Source: CBDCWA01 sp965223255
GTDB taxonomy: Bacteria > Pseudomonadota > Alphaproteobacteria > Rhizobiales > Hyphomicrobiaceae
Assembly: GCA_965223255.1 (NCBI GenBank)
Contig: CBDCWA010000004.1
Span: forward strand, 1,240,001 to 1,304,000
Length of the DNA stretch: 64,000 nucleotides
Direction: 5' to 3'
Shown here: positions 26,062-34,916 of the stretch, one piece after another
Layout of the letters: each line of letters starts with the position of its first letter
Position numbering within the stretch: position 1 is the stretch's first letter
Notes under the pieces: generated by a model
What the model was told of the DNA's origin: nothing
The model's database searches: none
The model's input: the letters and a program-made list of their open reading frames with translations, nothing else
Translations under genes and position numbers: made by a program

Positions 26062-27582
26062 ATGATCGAAGAACCCCAAGGTGGCCGCATATTCTTTTCA
26101 AGCGCCGGGCGCAGTCTGGAAGGCGAAGACGAAATTGAACTTACCAGCGTCGGCGTCGACATTGGCTCATCGACATCACATCTGGTTTTTTCCCGCTTGC
26201 TCCTCGAGCGATTGGACAATCGTTATGTGGTCACCGAACGCGAAGTTTTCCACGAAAGCGACGTTCTGCTGACCCCATATGCCGACGACATGACCATCGA
26301 CGCCGACGGACTTGGCAAATTTGTCGACGAACAATATCGCCTCGCCAACATTAAACCGGAAGCAATCGACACCGGCGCGCTAATCTTGACCGGCGTTGCC
26401 GTCCGCCGCTCGAACGCCCGCGCCATCGGTGAGTTGTTCGCAGCAGAGGCCGGCAAGTTTGTCTCGGTCTCAGCCGGTGACGGTCTAGAGACGACACTGG
26501 CCGCTTATGGGTCTGGCGCTGTTGCCCGGTCTATTCGTGAACAGAACCGCGTCATGAATATTGACATCGGCGGCGGCACATCAAAGATCGCAACCTGCGA
26601 AAATGGCGAACTCGTTGACATGACGGCGATCGATGTCGGCGCCCGCGTCATTACTATTGACGACAATCGCCGCATTACGCGCATCGAAGAATCGGGCAAA
26701 CGCTTCGGTCAGGAATTTGGCCTTACCTTAGACGTCGGCAGCGAATTATCCGAAGCCAACACCAAGGATATCGTACAACGCATGGCCGACCGATTGTTTG
26801 AAGCCATCTCCACCGCCAACCTGGATCCGGCAACCGAAGGCCTGTTGCGTCTGGATAAGTTGCACAACACCCGCAAGCCCGACAAGATCACATTCTCCGG
26901 CGGCGTATCGGAATTCATTTATCAACGCGAAGGCGGCGCTTATGGCGATTTGGGACCAATGCTCGCCACCGCCATCAGGGAAAAAATCGAGCAATGGGGC
27001 ATCCCGATCGAAGTCCCGGAACAAGGCATTCGCGCGACAGTCGTTGGCGCCTCCCAATACACAATTCAGGTCTCCGGTTCGACGATCTTTGTGAGCCCTG
27101 TCGACACCGTACCCTTGCGAAACGTCCCGGTGATTGTACCCGACCTGCCACTTGCCGCCGACGAGCTGGACCAGGACGCGATTGCAGCTGCCATTCAAAC
27201 CGCCTTGCGCCGGCTCGACCTGCACGAAGGCGAACAGGCGGTCGCCATGTGCTACCGCTGGGATGGGTCGGCAACCTTCAGGCGGCTCGAAGATTTTGCC
27301 AGGGGCATCGAAAAGGGCCTTGCCACCTGTCTTGAGAAAAACCATCCACTCATTCTGGTCGGCGATGGTGACGTTGGCGGGTTGGTTGGCATCCACTGCT
27401 CAGAAGAGGCCAAGCTCGGCTGCCCCGTCGTATCGGTGGATGGGATCAATTTGAAGGAGTTTGATTTCATCGATATCGGTGAATTGTTGGAAGCCTCAGG
27501 TGCGGTCCCTGTTGTCATCAAATCATTAGTCTTCCCGACATCGACAGCGGTCGGTAAAGTTGAAGCAGAACGGATCACCTGA
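26062..27582 (+). CDS. EutA-family ATPase, module 1
   Basis: 506 residues, full-length match to EutA, the Hsp70/actin-fold factor that reactivates ethanolamine ammonia-lyase. Seen: phosphate-1 loop SVGVDIGSSTSHLVFSR (30-46), a GALILTGVAVRRSNAR stretch, phosphate-2 loop NIDIGGGTSKIATCENG, adenosine motif ITFSGGVSEF, and the C-terminal VIKSLVFPT end. No EutB/EutC, B12 gene or shell gene lies nearby. Its neighbours are a bicupin before it and a His-tailed protein after it. An N-terminal extension of about 25 residues is not in classical EutA. A role in activating a cupin metalloenzyme is my inference; ATP-driven reactivation is family knowledge. Confidence 0.92.
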   Translation: MIEEPQGGRIFFSSAGRSLEGEDEIELTSVGVDIGSSTSHLVFSRLLLERLDNRYVVTEREVFHESDVLLTPYADDMTIDADGLGKFVDEQYRLANIKPEAIDTGALILTGVAVRRSNARAIGELFAAEAGKFVSVSAGDGLETTLAAYGSGAVARSIREQNRVMNIDIGGGTSKIATCENGELVDMTAIDVGARVITIDDNRRITRIEESGKRFGQEFGLTLDVGSELSEANTKDIVQRMADRLFEAISTANLDPATEGLLRLDKLHNTRKPDKITFSGGVSEFIYQREGGAYGDLGPMLATAIREKIEQWGIPIEVPEQGIRATVVGASQYTIQVSGSTIFVSPVDTVPLRNVPVIVPDLPLAADELDQDAIAAAIQTALRRLDLHEGEQAVAMCYRWDGSATFRRLEDFARGIEKGLATCLEKNHPLILVGDGDVGGLVGIHCSEEAKLGCPVVSVDGINLKEFDFIDIGELLEASGAVPVVIKSLVFPTSTAVGKVEAERIT

Positions 27583-27639
27583 ATGCGCCGCAACGCAGCG
27601 GGCTCGACCAATTGAAGCCTAGCCAAAGGAGATTAGGAT

Positions 27640-28050
27640 ATGTGCGGTGAAATTGACGAGCCAAGTTCACTAGAGGAACAATTAACGGCTCGATTCCTTT
27701 TGAACATGCAGGACATATTGGCCCACACCCCCAAATCAAAGGACCCGCTGCCAAAAGGCGATGTCAACGCCTATTTGGACAAGCTTTTCTATGACGCCTT
27801 AAGCCGGGCAATGCGCGACATCGAAAGCGCGCCTGAGGAAGAGCGCTATCAGCGCTTGTCAATGCAATCACTGGTGTTCGCCCGTATTGCAGGAATTCTG
27901 GCCGGCCATGTGGCGCTACCCGACGATCCCATGCGCCGCTCGCTCGAAGCCTTGATGCACGGCTACACCGAAGGCGAGACCATGGAGCCCTCAGACCATC
28001 ATCACCACCATGATGACGGCCATGGCCATAGTCATGGTCACCATCACTAG
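27640..28050 (+). CDS. small helical protein with His-rich C-terminal tail
   Basis: 136 residues, no family recognised. The body is acidic and predicted helical (LEEQLTARFLLNMQDIL, AYLDKLFYDALSRAMRDIE). The last 18 residues contain 11 His with Asp and Gly, as in nickel or zinc storage and chaperone tails (HypB, UreE, CooJ types). It follows the EutA-like gene by 57 bp with AAAGGAG before the ATG and probably belongs to the same transcript. In module 2 a similar tail is attached directly to the EutA-like protein, which suggests that this protein and the module 1 ATPase act together. Metal identity is unknown. Confidence 0.8.
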   Translation: MCGEIDEPSSLEEQLTARFLLNMQDILAHTPKSKDPLPKGDVNAYLDKLFYDALSRAMRDIESAPEEERYQRLSMQSLVFARIAGILAGHVALPDDPMRRSLEALMHGYTEGETMEPSDHHHHHDDGHGHSHGHHH

Positions 28051-28065
28051 AGCCAAACCGGCAAC

Positions 28066-29457
28066 TTATCCTGTTGGTGTCACCATCAGCGGCATGCCGC
28101 CACCTGGCCTCAGTGTGATACGGCTGATCGGCTCCGGTTCATGATGCCCATCCCAATCAAAAACTGCCCCGCGCACCAGGGTGGCAAGTAACACCTTTGC
28201 CTCAACCATGGCAAAAGACATACCGAGACATATCCGTTGACCGGCGCCAAATGGCATATACTGACACCGCGGCAACGCATCTTCGAATTGCGGACTGAAA
28301 CGATCCGGATTGAAGAGGTCAGGATCGGTCCACAATTTGCGGTGGCGATGCACGCAGTAGATCGGGATCACCACCAGGCTCCCTTGCGGCAACCAGGTAT
28401 CTTCAAACTTGATCGACGTCACGGGAGTGCGCAAAACAACCGGCGCCGGCGGATAAAGCCGCATCGCCTCTTTCATCACCTGCTCGGTTACCACCAAGTG
28501 TTGCACGTGCTCCGGCCCTATAGGCTCATCACCTGCAACGTCCTTAACTTCCTGGCGCACACGGTCCTGCCAGTCCGGTGCACGCGCAAGGATGTAAAGG
28601 GCCCAGGTCAAGGCCCGCGCCGTCGTCTCATGGCCCGCTTCCAGTAGCGTCAACAGATTGTCGACCAACAACTCATCGGGCATCGGCGCTCCGGTCTCAG
28701 GGTCCTTTGCTGCCAACAACCGACCCAAGAGGTCTGTTTCGGGCCCTGGCTCTCGACGCCGCCGCTCGACCAACGCCAAAATCGCCTCTCGCATCGTCTT
28801 TATCGCACGCCATATGCGATACGTTCCCGGATGCGGCATCCAGGACGGAAACTGCAACATCGCAAAGGCCATTTCCCAGGAGATTCGCGATAGGAAGCGG
28901 GCACTCGCCCGTTTGATGGCAGCTGCTTCCGACGGCTCTCCACCGGCCAACATGGTCCGTGCGATAATTGTAAAAGTGGCATCGATCATGTCTTGATCGA
29001 TCTGCTTGATACCGGCACCGCTGCCGCGCCATTTTTCCAATTGTAGTTGGCCTGCCGCTGCCATTTCCGGAACATAGGACAAGATCTCCTTGTGCCGGAA
29101 GAGTGGCGCCATCGTGCGCCGCTGCCAGCGCCAGTGGGCACCTGTAGCCGTCAGAACGCCTTGACCCAACGCACCGCCCAGGACACGCAATTCCATCGCC
29201 GTTTTCGTAAAACTATCGGCATCATCGACCAGCACACGCTCTATGAGATTGGGTGCCGTAATCCACGTCACCTGCCGTCCAGGCCGCGTTTCGTAAGAGA
29301 CCAGCGGCGTCTCATAAACGCTCGCCGGCAGCGCACGCAGAGGGTTAGCAACGAACTTGAAAAGAAATTTTCTTAGCGGCAGCGGCTCCGGCGGCGGCGT
29401 CACCGTTGGCGGACGCAATCCTGCCAATGGCGTATTTTGCTCACGTGCTATCGACAT
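28066..29457 (-). CDS. cytochrome P450
   Basis: 463 residues from ATG 29457, chosen for GAGG six bases upstream; the frame stays open further 5'. P450 hallmarks: I-helix AGHETT (274-279), ExxR Glu330-Arg333, and heme loop FGAGQRICLG with ligand Cys410. The Pro-rich region PPEPLPLRKF precedes the first domain. It looks like a CYP102/CYP4-like bacterial class that oxidises fatty acids, terpenes or alkanes, and needs redox partners not present here. It converges with the module 1 genes and appears monocistronic. Confidence 0.93.
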   Translation of the reverse strand: MSIAREQNTPLAGLRPPTVTPPPEPLPLRKFLFKFVANPLRALPASVYETPLVSYETRPGRQVTWITAPNLIERVLVDDADSFTKTAMELRVLGGALGQGVLTATGAHWRWQRRTMAPLFRHKEILSYVPEMAAAGQLQLEKWRGSGAGIKQIDQDMIDATFTIIARTMLAGGEPSEAAAIKRASARFLSRISWEMAFAMLQFPSWMPHPGTYRIWRAIKTMREAILALVERRRREPGPETDLLGRLLAAKDPETGAPMPDELLVDNLLTLLEAGHETTARALTWALYILARAPDWQDRVRQEVKDVAGDEPIGPEHVQHLVVTEQVMKEAMRLYPPAPVVLRTPVTSIKFEDTWLPQGSLVVIPIYCVHRHRKLWTDPDLFNPDRFSPQFEDALPRCQYMPFGAGQRICLGMSFAMVEAKVLLATLVRGAVFDWDGHHEPEPISRITLRPGGGMPLMVTPTG

Positions 29458-29543
29458 CACCAACCTCGCGACACCTACCGCCATTGCAGAACCCGATGAG
29501 GCCGCCGATCCCATCCGCCGCAGCGCTCAGGGCCGCAATAAAC

Positions 29544-29729
29544 CTATTGGGCCGTATCCTGCTCAGCCTGGCGCACATTGAAGAGCAGCATCGCTTCTTT
29601 GCGCAAACGCTTCCTGACTGCCGGTGAATTTCCCTGATTTCTCGTCACCTTGGCACGCGGAATAGCATGTGCGCGCTTTTTCTTCCTGGTTTCGACGTTG
29701 CGGAGCGAACGTTTGCCTTTACCTGACAT
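29544..29729 (-). CDS. small basic protein, unknown
   Basis: 61 residues, strongly basic (SGKGKRSLRNVETRKKKRAH ... RKRLRKEAM), no family recognised. AAAGGA nine bases before the ATG supports translation. It lies 86 bp upstream of the P450 start on the same strand. The charge suggests nucleic-acid or ribosome binding, but this could also be a spurious frame. Confidence 0.4.
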   Translation of the reverse strand: MSGKGKRSLRNVETRKKKRAHAIPRAKVTRNQGNSPAVRKRLRKEAMLLFNVRQAEQDTAQ

Positions 29730-29856
29730 AAGTATCATTCCTTTGAGCTCTCATGTGCACCTGAACCACGACCGGTCCTGTTGTCACTGCCACTGGGGCA
29801 TAACGACCGCATGTCTGTAGGCGATGGCATCATCGAGCGCAACCCGCGCTCCAAGT

Positions 29857-30450
29857 TCAAAATCTTTTCAAGAGCTCTGAGACACCAAACCCAGGTGCTA
29901 AAAATAAGGCAGCCCAAATTAGCGACGACGACAGGCTTGCCAGCAGAAATCGGCCCCAAGGCATATCCATCATTCCAGCTGTAAGCGGCACAAATGCCCG
30001 AATAGCGCCGAGAAATTTGCTACCAAAAACGCCCAATGCGCCCCAGCGTTCAAACAGCGATTGGCAACGCGGCAAGATGTCAGGATTGCGGGTAAACGGC
30101 CAAATATTCCTGGTATCATGGCGGAAGTAGCGGCCAACAAGATAAGTCAGTGTATCGGCCAAACTTGCCCCGATCGCTCCTGCCAGCACGACCTGAGCAT
30201 AAGAACCGTTGACTTGAGCCACCAATGTCCCAATGGCTATGAACAACACCGTCGATGGAACAAAGAGCGAAACAATCGGAATACTCTCAGCAAAGCCAAG
30301 CGCAAAAACGATCGCCGCGATGGCTTCGGGATTTTCCCGGGCAAGATCCAGTACGCCCTGATATAGATTGAGAAAACTCGACACCACCCCTACCTTTCCC
30401 GCCCACACGTGCCAAGCCGTCGCACCAGCTCTGTCGCCACGCTTGGTCAA
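29857..30450 (-). CDS. DedA-family membrane protein
   Basis: About 175-197 residues with four to five membrane helices. DedA/VTT-domain markers are FALGFAESIPIVSLFVPSTVLF, the GASLADTLTYLVGRYFRH glycine-Arg block and FGSKFLGAIRAFVPLTAGM. Family members support membrane potential and undecaprenyl-phosphate or lipid flipping. The start is unresolved: several GTG codons compete and the first about 20 residues look non-coding. It stands divergent from btaA, so both lipid-related genes share one 176-bp regulatory gap. Confidence 0.88.
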   Translation of the reverse strand: MTKRGDRAGATAWHVWAGKVGVVSSFLNLYQGVLDLARENPEAIAAIVFALGFAESIPIVSLFVPSTVLFIAIGTLVAQVNGSYAQVVLAGAIGASLADTLTYLVGRYFRHDTRNIWPFTRNPDILPRCQSLFERWGALGVFGSKFLGAIRAFVPLTAGMMDMPWGRFLLASLSSSLIWAALFLAPGFGVSELLKRF

Positions 30451-30626
30451 TCGGACTTGCCATAGGCACCCGGCACGCTATTGTACAAATGATTTTCTGC
30501 AAACAGGCATAGAAAGATGACAGTTGCAGCTTTGGTTGCAGTAAGCAGTTGTCATGTCACCCCTAGTTTGCATAAATCGTGGGCTAATAATTCCGTAGAA
30601 CACAACCTTGTTCGGGGGCATACCAA

Positions 30627-31892
30627 ATGGCAGTGATGCCTGGTCCAGTCGAATCAGACCAAACGACAAAATCAAAAAACCGTCGCTATCAACGACTTAA
30701 GCAAGCCGTTCATCGCCACAAACCGATATCCCGCCAGGGCATACAAGAGCGATTGTTCACGCTAGCGTTTTCCGGGCTGGTCTATCCCCAAATCTGGGAA
30801 GACCCGGTCGTCGACTTAGAAGCGCTCCAGTTAAAGACCGGGGATCACCTGGTCGGCATTGCCTCAGGTGGCTGCAATATTCTGAGCTATTTGACTGAGG
30901 CCGAAGTCAAAATCACCGCAATCGACCTGAATCCGGCCCATATTGCCTTAAACAAACTTAAGGTCGCAGCAGCGCGCTATTTACCTGATTACACAGCGTT
31001 TCATCGGTTTTTCGCCGAAGCAGACGCAAACGAAAACGTTCAGGCTTATTTCTCGTATTTGCGCCCGCACCTGGACGAGATCACGCGCAAGTATTGGGAA
31101 TCGCGAGACCGCCTAGGCCGTCGCCGGATCGGCTATTTCGGCAAAAACCTCTATCGGCACGGTCTATTGGGCAGCTTCATTGGCGCCAGCCATCTATTGG
31201 CACGCGTGCATGGTCGCAATCCGCGCAAGATTTTGACGGCTAAAACCCGCGAAGACCAGCGCCGAATTTTCCAGGCTGAACTGGCACCGCTGTTTGAGAA
31301 GCGTCATATTCGTTGGCTTCTCAACAAACCGTCAGCTTTGTTCGGACTTGGCATTCCCCCATCGCAATTTAAGGCTCTCAAGGGTAACGAACAGCAAATG
31401 GCGAAAGTATTGCTCGCCCGCCTTGAGCGCCTTGCCTGCGACTTCGATCTCCAAGACAACTATTTTGCGTGGCAGGCTTTCGGCCGGCGCTATGCGAGCG
31501 GTGGGGCCGGCCCACTACCACCCTACCTGCAGCGCGAAAACTTTGAGAACCTGCGCCAACGCGCTGCAAATGTAGACGTGCAGCATCGCTCATTTACGGA
31601 GTTCCTTGCAGAAGGCCCGGAACATTCGATTGATGCGTTTGTCCTCCTCGATGCTCAGGACTGGATGACGGACGACATGCTGAATGACCTTTGGACCGAG
31701 ATTGCGCGCGCTGCGCGCCCGGGCGCACGCGTCATCTTCCGCACCGCAGGCGAAGAGACCATCCTCCCCGGCCGTATCAGCGACGACATCATTGAGAAAT
31801 TCGATTACGACCCCGAAGCCTGCCGCGAGATGACACTGAAAGATCGCTCATCGATCTATGGCGGTTTTCATCTCTACACAATGAAGAAATGA
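30627..31892 (+). CDS. btaA: BtaA: SAM:diacylglycerol 3-amino-3-carboxypropyltransferase
   Basis: 421 residues of the DUF3419/BtaA family. The segment LVYPQIWEDPVVDLEAL and the SAM site GDHLVGIASGGCNILSYL ... ITAIDLNPAH are diagnostic. It transfers the carboxypropyl group of SAM to diacylglycerol, the first step to the phosphorus-free betaine lipid DGTS. Its stop overlaps the start of btaB by four bases (ATGA), so the two are translationally coupled. Such lipids replace phospholipids under phosphate limitation in Rhodobacter and Sinorhizobium; no obvious Pho box was found in the gap upstream. Confidence 0.95.
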   Translation: MAVMPGPVESDQTTKSKNRRYQRLKQAVHRHKPISRQGIQERLFTLAFSGLVYPQIWEDPVVDLEALQLKTGDHLVGIASGGCNILSYLTEAEVKITAIDLNPAHIALNKLKVAAARYLPDYTAFHRFFAEADANENVQAYFSYLRPHLDEITRKYWESRDRLGRRRIGYFGKNLYRHGLLGSFIGASHLLARVHGRNPRKILTAKTREDQRRIFQAELAPLFEKRHIRWLLNKPSALFGLGIPPSQFKALKGNEQQMAKVLLARLERLACDFDLQDNYFAWQAFGRRYASGGAGPLPPYLQRENFENLRQRAANVDVQHRSFTEFLAEGPEHSIDAFVLLDAQDWMTDDMLNDLWTEIARAARPGARVIFRTAGEETILPGRISDDIIEKFDYDPEACREMTLKDRSSIYGGFHLYTMKK

Positions 31893-32581
31893 ATAGCGAC
31901 AGGACGCCAAAAGCGGTTATGAACGCCAGCCCAGACCACGGCCAAGATGCGCGCTCTCACATGGACGGCATCTACCGCTATCAGCGTTACATTTATAACG
32001 CCACGCGGAAGTATTACTTGCTGGGCCGCGACCGCTTGCTTAGCGAGCTAGCGCCACCGGATGGTGGCACGGTCCTCGAGCCTGGTTGCGGTACCGGACG
32101 AAATCTCATCCTTGCTGCAAAACGTTACCCCAACGCCCGATTTTATGGTTTCGACATTTCATCCGAAATGTTGAAGACGGCACGCGATGATATCGCGGCC
32201 GCCGGCCTTGCCAATCGGATCACTGTTTGTGAAGGCGACGCCAGCAATTTCGATCCCAAGACTTTATTCGGGATAGACGGCTTTGATCGGGTATTCATCT
32301 CCTATTCGCTCTCGATGATCCCACCCTGGCAGGAAACGCTTGCCGCCGCGCTCAGAGCCCTAAACAGCAATGGTAGCCTGCACGTCGTGGACTTTGGCCC
32401 GCTCAATGGCTGGCCGAAATTTATCAAGTCTGCACTTTACGCCTGGCTGCGGCAGTTTTCCGTCCACCCCCGCGCCGAATTACCTGACGCCTTGAAGAAA
32501 TTAGCGGAAACTGAAAACGCAAAGCTGCAATTGCACACGCTCTATCGCGGCTATGCCGACTACGCGATCCTTTCGTGTTGA
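31889..32581 (+). CDS. btaB: BtaB: diacylglycerylhomoserine N-methyltransferase
   Basis: 230 residues, class I SAM methyltransferase with VLEPGCGTGRNLILAAKRYP (motif I), YGFDISSEML, an acidic GDASNF and FISYSLSMIPPW. The N-terminal DGIYRYQRYIYNATRKYYLLGRD block is typical of BtaB. It methylates the homoserine nitrogen three times to give DGTS. Coupled to btaA by an ATGA overlap. Confidence 0.95.
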   Translation: MNSDRTPKAVMNASPDHGQDARSHMDGIYRYQRYIYNATRKYYLLGRDRLLSELAPPDGGTVLEPGCGTGRNLILAAKRYPNARFYGFDISSEMLKTARDDIAAAGLANRITVCEGDASNFDPKTLFGIDGFDRVFISYSLSMIPPWQETLAAALRALNSNGSLHVVDFGPLNGWPKFIKSALYAWLRQFSVHPRAELPDALKKLAETENAKLQLHTLYRGYADYAILSC

Positions 32582-32597
32582 GACCGGCTCTTTATTT

Positions 32598-32659
32598 GCG
32601 CTACCGCCTATCGGCTACTTGAGCGCTTTGTTTACGCTACCGCTTCGCTACTTGAGCGC
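32598..32659 (+). repeat. short imperfect direct repeat
   Basis: Two adjacent units of about 25-29 bases share CGCTACCGC and CTACTTGAGCGC, 17 bp after btaB. Function unknown; the surrounding 265-bp gap shows no gene. Confidence 0.5.
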
Positions 32660-32846
32660 AACCCGCTCGGCAGCCAACCTCCGGAACCCTGCCTTACTCG
32701 TATTTGAAAACTGGTGGGTTGAGCAGGCTGCACCTGCCGACAGAGCACGGGACTGGTCCCGTTCGCAGCAGGGACATATCCGATATGTAAAGAAGCTGCG
32801 ACAGCTGTTTCAGACTAAATTGAACACACTCTAATGTGGAAATGAC

Positions 32847-33380
32847 CTAGCAACGCCTTACGGAGAGGTCGATTTTCCGCGGTCCGACCGGCGCATTGAC
32901 CTTGACCTTCACACCCGCACGGCAGCCGCCCTTCTGAATATTTACCTTGAGCCCCGCACCAAACTTGTTGAATTCCTTTGTGCGAACGCGCATGAAGACA
33001 TCGATCTTACTTTGCGTCGCCGTGCCTGACACCGTGCCGTCCACCTTCCAATTCTTCAACACCCAATCGCCGGTCGCCCGCGCACCTTTGATATTGAAAG
33101 CGGCCGCGGCATCGACAAACCAGCTCGGCGTATTGCATTTGAGCGAAATCGAACCGGCACTTGGCCCTGCCTTGCACGCTACATCGAAATGACAGCGCGC
33201 ACGTTCCCGCTCTTCGTGGACAAATTCGAACCAACCGAACCCACGCCACTTACCTTTAAGTGCCTCACAATTAAAAGGCTTTTCACTTGCATTGGTCGGC
33301 CCCACACCAACCATAACAAACATCCAGGCAACGGCCAAAAGCGCGAGTGTCCCAAAACGCCGGTCATTCCCGGCGCTCAT
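32847..33380 (-). CDS. secreted protein of unknown function
   Basis: 177 residues from the ATG at 33380. A signal peptide is plausible (hydrophobic residues about 10-25, cleavage near TNASEKPF). The mature part has six Cys, several Lys-Val rich strands and ends in a Cys, suggesting a disulfide-stabilised beta fold in the periplasm. No family recognised. It lies between btaB (converging) and the cupin operon terminator. Confidence 0.6.
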   Translation of the reverse strand: MSAGNDRRFGTLALLAVAWMFVMVGVGPTNASEKPFNCEALKGKWRGFGWFEFVHEERERARCHFDVACKAGPSAGSISLKCNTPSWFVDAAAAFNIKGARATGDWVLKNWKVDGTVSGTATQSKIDVFMRVRTKEFNKFGAGLKVNIQKGGCRAGVKVKVNAPVGPRKIDLSVRRC

Positions 33381-33612
33381 CAATCCAAAATCACAACCCA
33401 ACATTCTTACCCCTTCGGCCCATCAAGCCGGATCCAGTGAGCACGCCTTATGGCATAACTTACTGCGCCGGATTGAGTGATTGGATCACAACGCCCGCAG
33501 CCTCGGCAAGGCCGAGACATCACCAGACAGACGACTATCCCGCGCAAGCGACCAAAAAATGGTCGATTGGTTCGACAATGGGGAGAGATGGATCGCTGGC
33601 AGACAATGGCCC

Positions 33613-33650
33613 CAAAAAAAACCGCCCGCCAGGCGTTATGGCGGACGGTC
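33613..33650 (-). terminator. intrinsic terminator of the cupin operon (module 2)
   Basis: On the minus strand ACCGTCCGCC pairs with GGCGGGCGGT (one mismatch, loop about nine bases) and is followed by a run of eight T. It is 51 bp after the last cupin stop codon and marks the 3' end of the module. The rest of the gap 33381-33700 shows nothing clear. Confidence 0.85.
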
Positions 33651-33700
33651 TTATAGTCTCAGACGTCATAACCGCAAGGCGCGGCAAGACTTACAAGGGT

Positions 33701-34255
33701 TCAAAACCCTTCGGCGCGCTCCAACTGCTCATGCCAATTGAAGCCCATCGCTTTGATAATGCGGCTGTTGATGACGATGATCCGTGCTTCTTCCGTTTGG
33801 CTGGAATTGAAGTGCTTGTGCGCGCAATAAGGTGGAATATAAACGAAATCCCCCTGTTTCCATTCGAACTTCTTGGGTTCGTCCTCCCAGGAGAACTCCA
33901 TTTCGGTATTGCAATCGAACTTGACGTCCCAATGCAGATCGTAGCCTTCACCTTCGACGACGAAGAACACTTCCTCGGACAGATGCCGGTGCTTACCAGA
34001 GGCCTTGCCCGGATCAATGAATTGCATATAGATGTCGAGGCAGCATTCCTTGGTATTCATACCTTCATGGATGATGTGCTTGATCAGCCCGTCCGGTGAG
34101 CGTTCCATGGGCATTTGGTCCCACTTCACCACATTGATGCGGCTGTCGTATTCCGCCTTGATCTTTTCGACATTTTCGACCGCATGAGTATAGAAATCGA
34201 CAAACGGACCCTCGACCTTTGCCCGATCATGTTCGACTTGATCGATTAGCTTCAT
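33701..34255 (-). CDS. single-domain cupin, module 2 (third single cupin)
   Basis: 184 residues with one cupin barrel at about 60-165. Motif 1 is GKHRHLSEEVFFVVEGEGYDLHW (HxHxxxE, full ligand set) and motif 2 ends YCAHKHFNSS. This is the only single cupin of the module that keeps the usual Glu. It is the last gene of the operon, 28 bp after the preceding cupin, and is followed by the terminator. No reaction known; a dioxygenase, isomerase or lyase would all fit the fold. Confidence 0.85.
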   Translation of the reverse strand: MKLIDQVEHDRAKVEGPFVDFYTHAVENVEKIKAEYDSRINVVKWDQMPMERSPDGLIKHIIHEGMNTKECCLDIYMQFIDPGKASGKHRHLSEEVFFVVEGEGYDLHWDVKFDCNTEMEFSWEDEPKKFEWKQGDFVYIPPYCAHKHFNSSQTEEARIIVINSRIIKAMGFNWHEQLERAEGF

Positions 34256-34282
34256 AACTTGACTTCCCTTCGACTAAAAAAT

Positions 34283-34876
34283 TTACAGATCGTGTGGCGG
34301 TGCATAATCCTCTTGCCCAGGCACAGGTTCCTCGGGCGGATACTCCGCGATTTTCTGGAACAACATGTGCATGAACAAAAACAGCGGCTTCGCCTTCATG
34401 ACCAGGACGATGGCTTCACCGTCCGGATCGACATTGATGTGCTCGTGAACGCAGGCGTTCTCCACGATTGCCGCATCCCCCGCTTCCCAGGGCAGCTCAC
34501 GACCGTCGTGAATATCCATGCCATTGCCTTTCAGAACAAAAAACACGGCAGAATTCATATGGCCATGCCGCTGTCCGCGACCGCCTGGCATGAACGCCTC
34601 AACATGGGTCTCAATGGACTGGGCCACCCGGCAAGCTTGCGGATTAATGACCTTCTTGCCGTAGTGCTGCGGCCCGCCGTGCCACTTAAGATCACTGGAT
34701 GAATAAACCCGCGGTTGATTGAACAGGTCCTTGATCAAGTCACCATAGGTCCCTTCAAGGGCTCGGACGAAAACGCGCTTGCGCGTCCATCGTTCCCAAA
34801 CGACCGGTTCCTTATTGTGCCCAATCCCAGCTTCCGCTGCGTAGGCGGGCTGAGGCGTTTTGTTTGTGTCTGTCAC
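34283..34876 (-). CDS. single-domain cupin, module 2 (second single cupin)
   Basis: 197 residues starting at a GTG with AGGAGAAT upstream. The barrel has GQRHGHMNSAVFFVLKGNG and a distal VHEHIN, so an HxH plus HxH site with Ala where Glu is usual. It is a clear paralogue of the next gene upstream (shared AGIGHNK, EPVVWERWTRKRVFVRALEGTYGDL and KAKPLFLFMHMLFQK blocks). Tandem duplication within the operon is evident. Confidence 0.85.
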   Translation of the reverse strand: MTDTNKTPQPAYAAEAGIGHNKEPVVWERWTRKRVFVRALEGTYGDLIKDLFNQPRVYSSSDLKWHGGPQHYGKKVINPQACRVAQSIETHVEAFMPGGRGQRHGHMNSAVFFVLKGNGMDIHDGRELPWEAGDAAIVENACVHEHINVDPDGEAIVLVMKAKPLFLFMHMLFQKIAEYPPEEPVPGQEDYAPPHDL

Positions 34877-34916
34877 CGAGATTCTCCTCTCGCAACTCTA
34901 CCGCCTTGAACCGACA

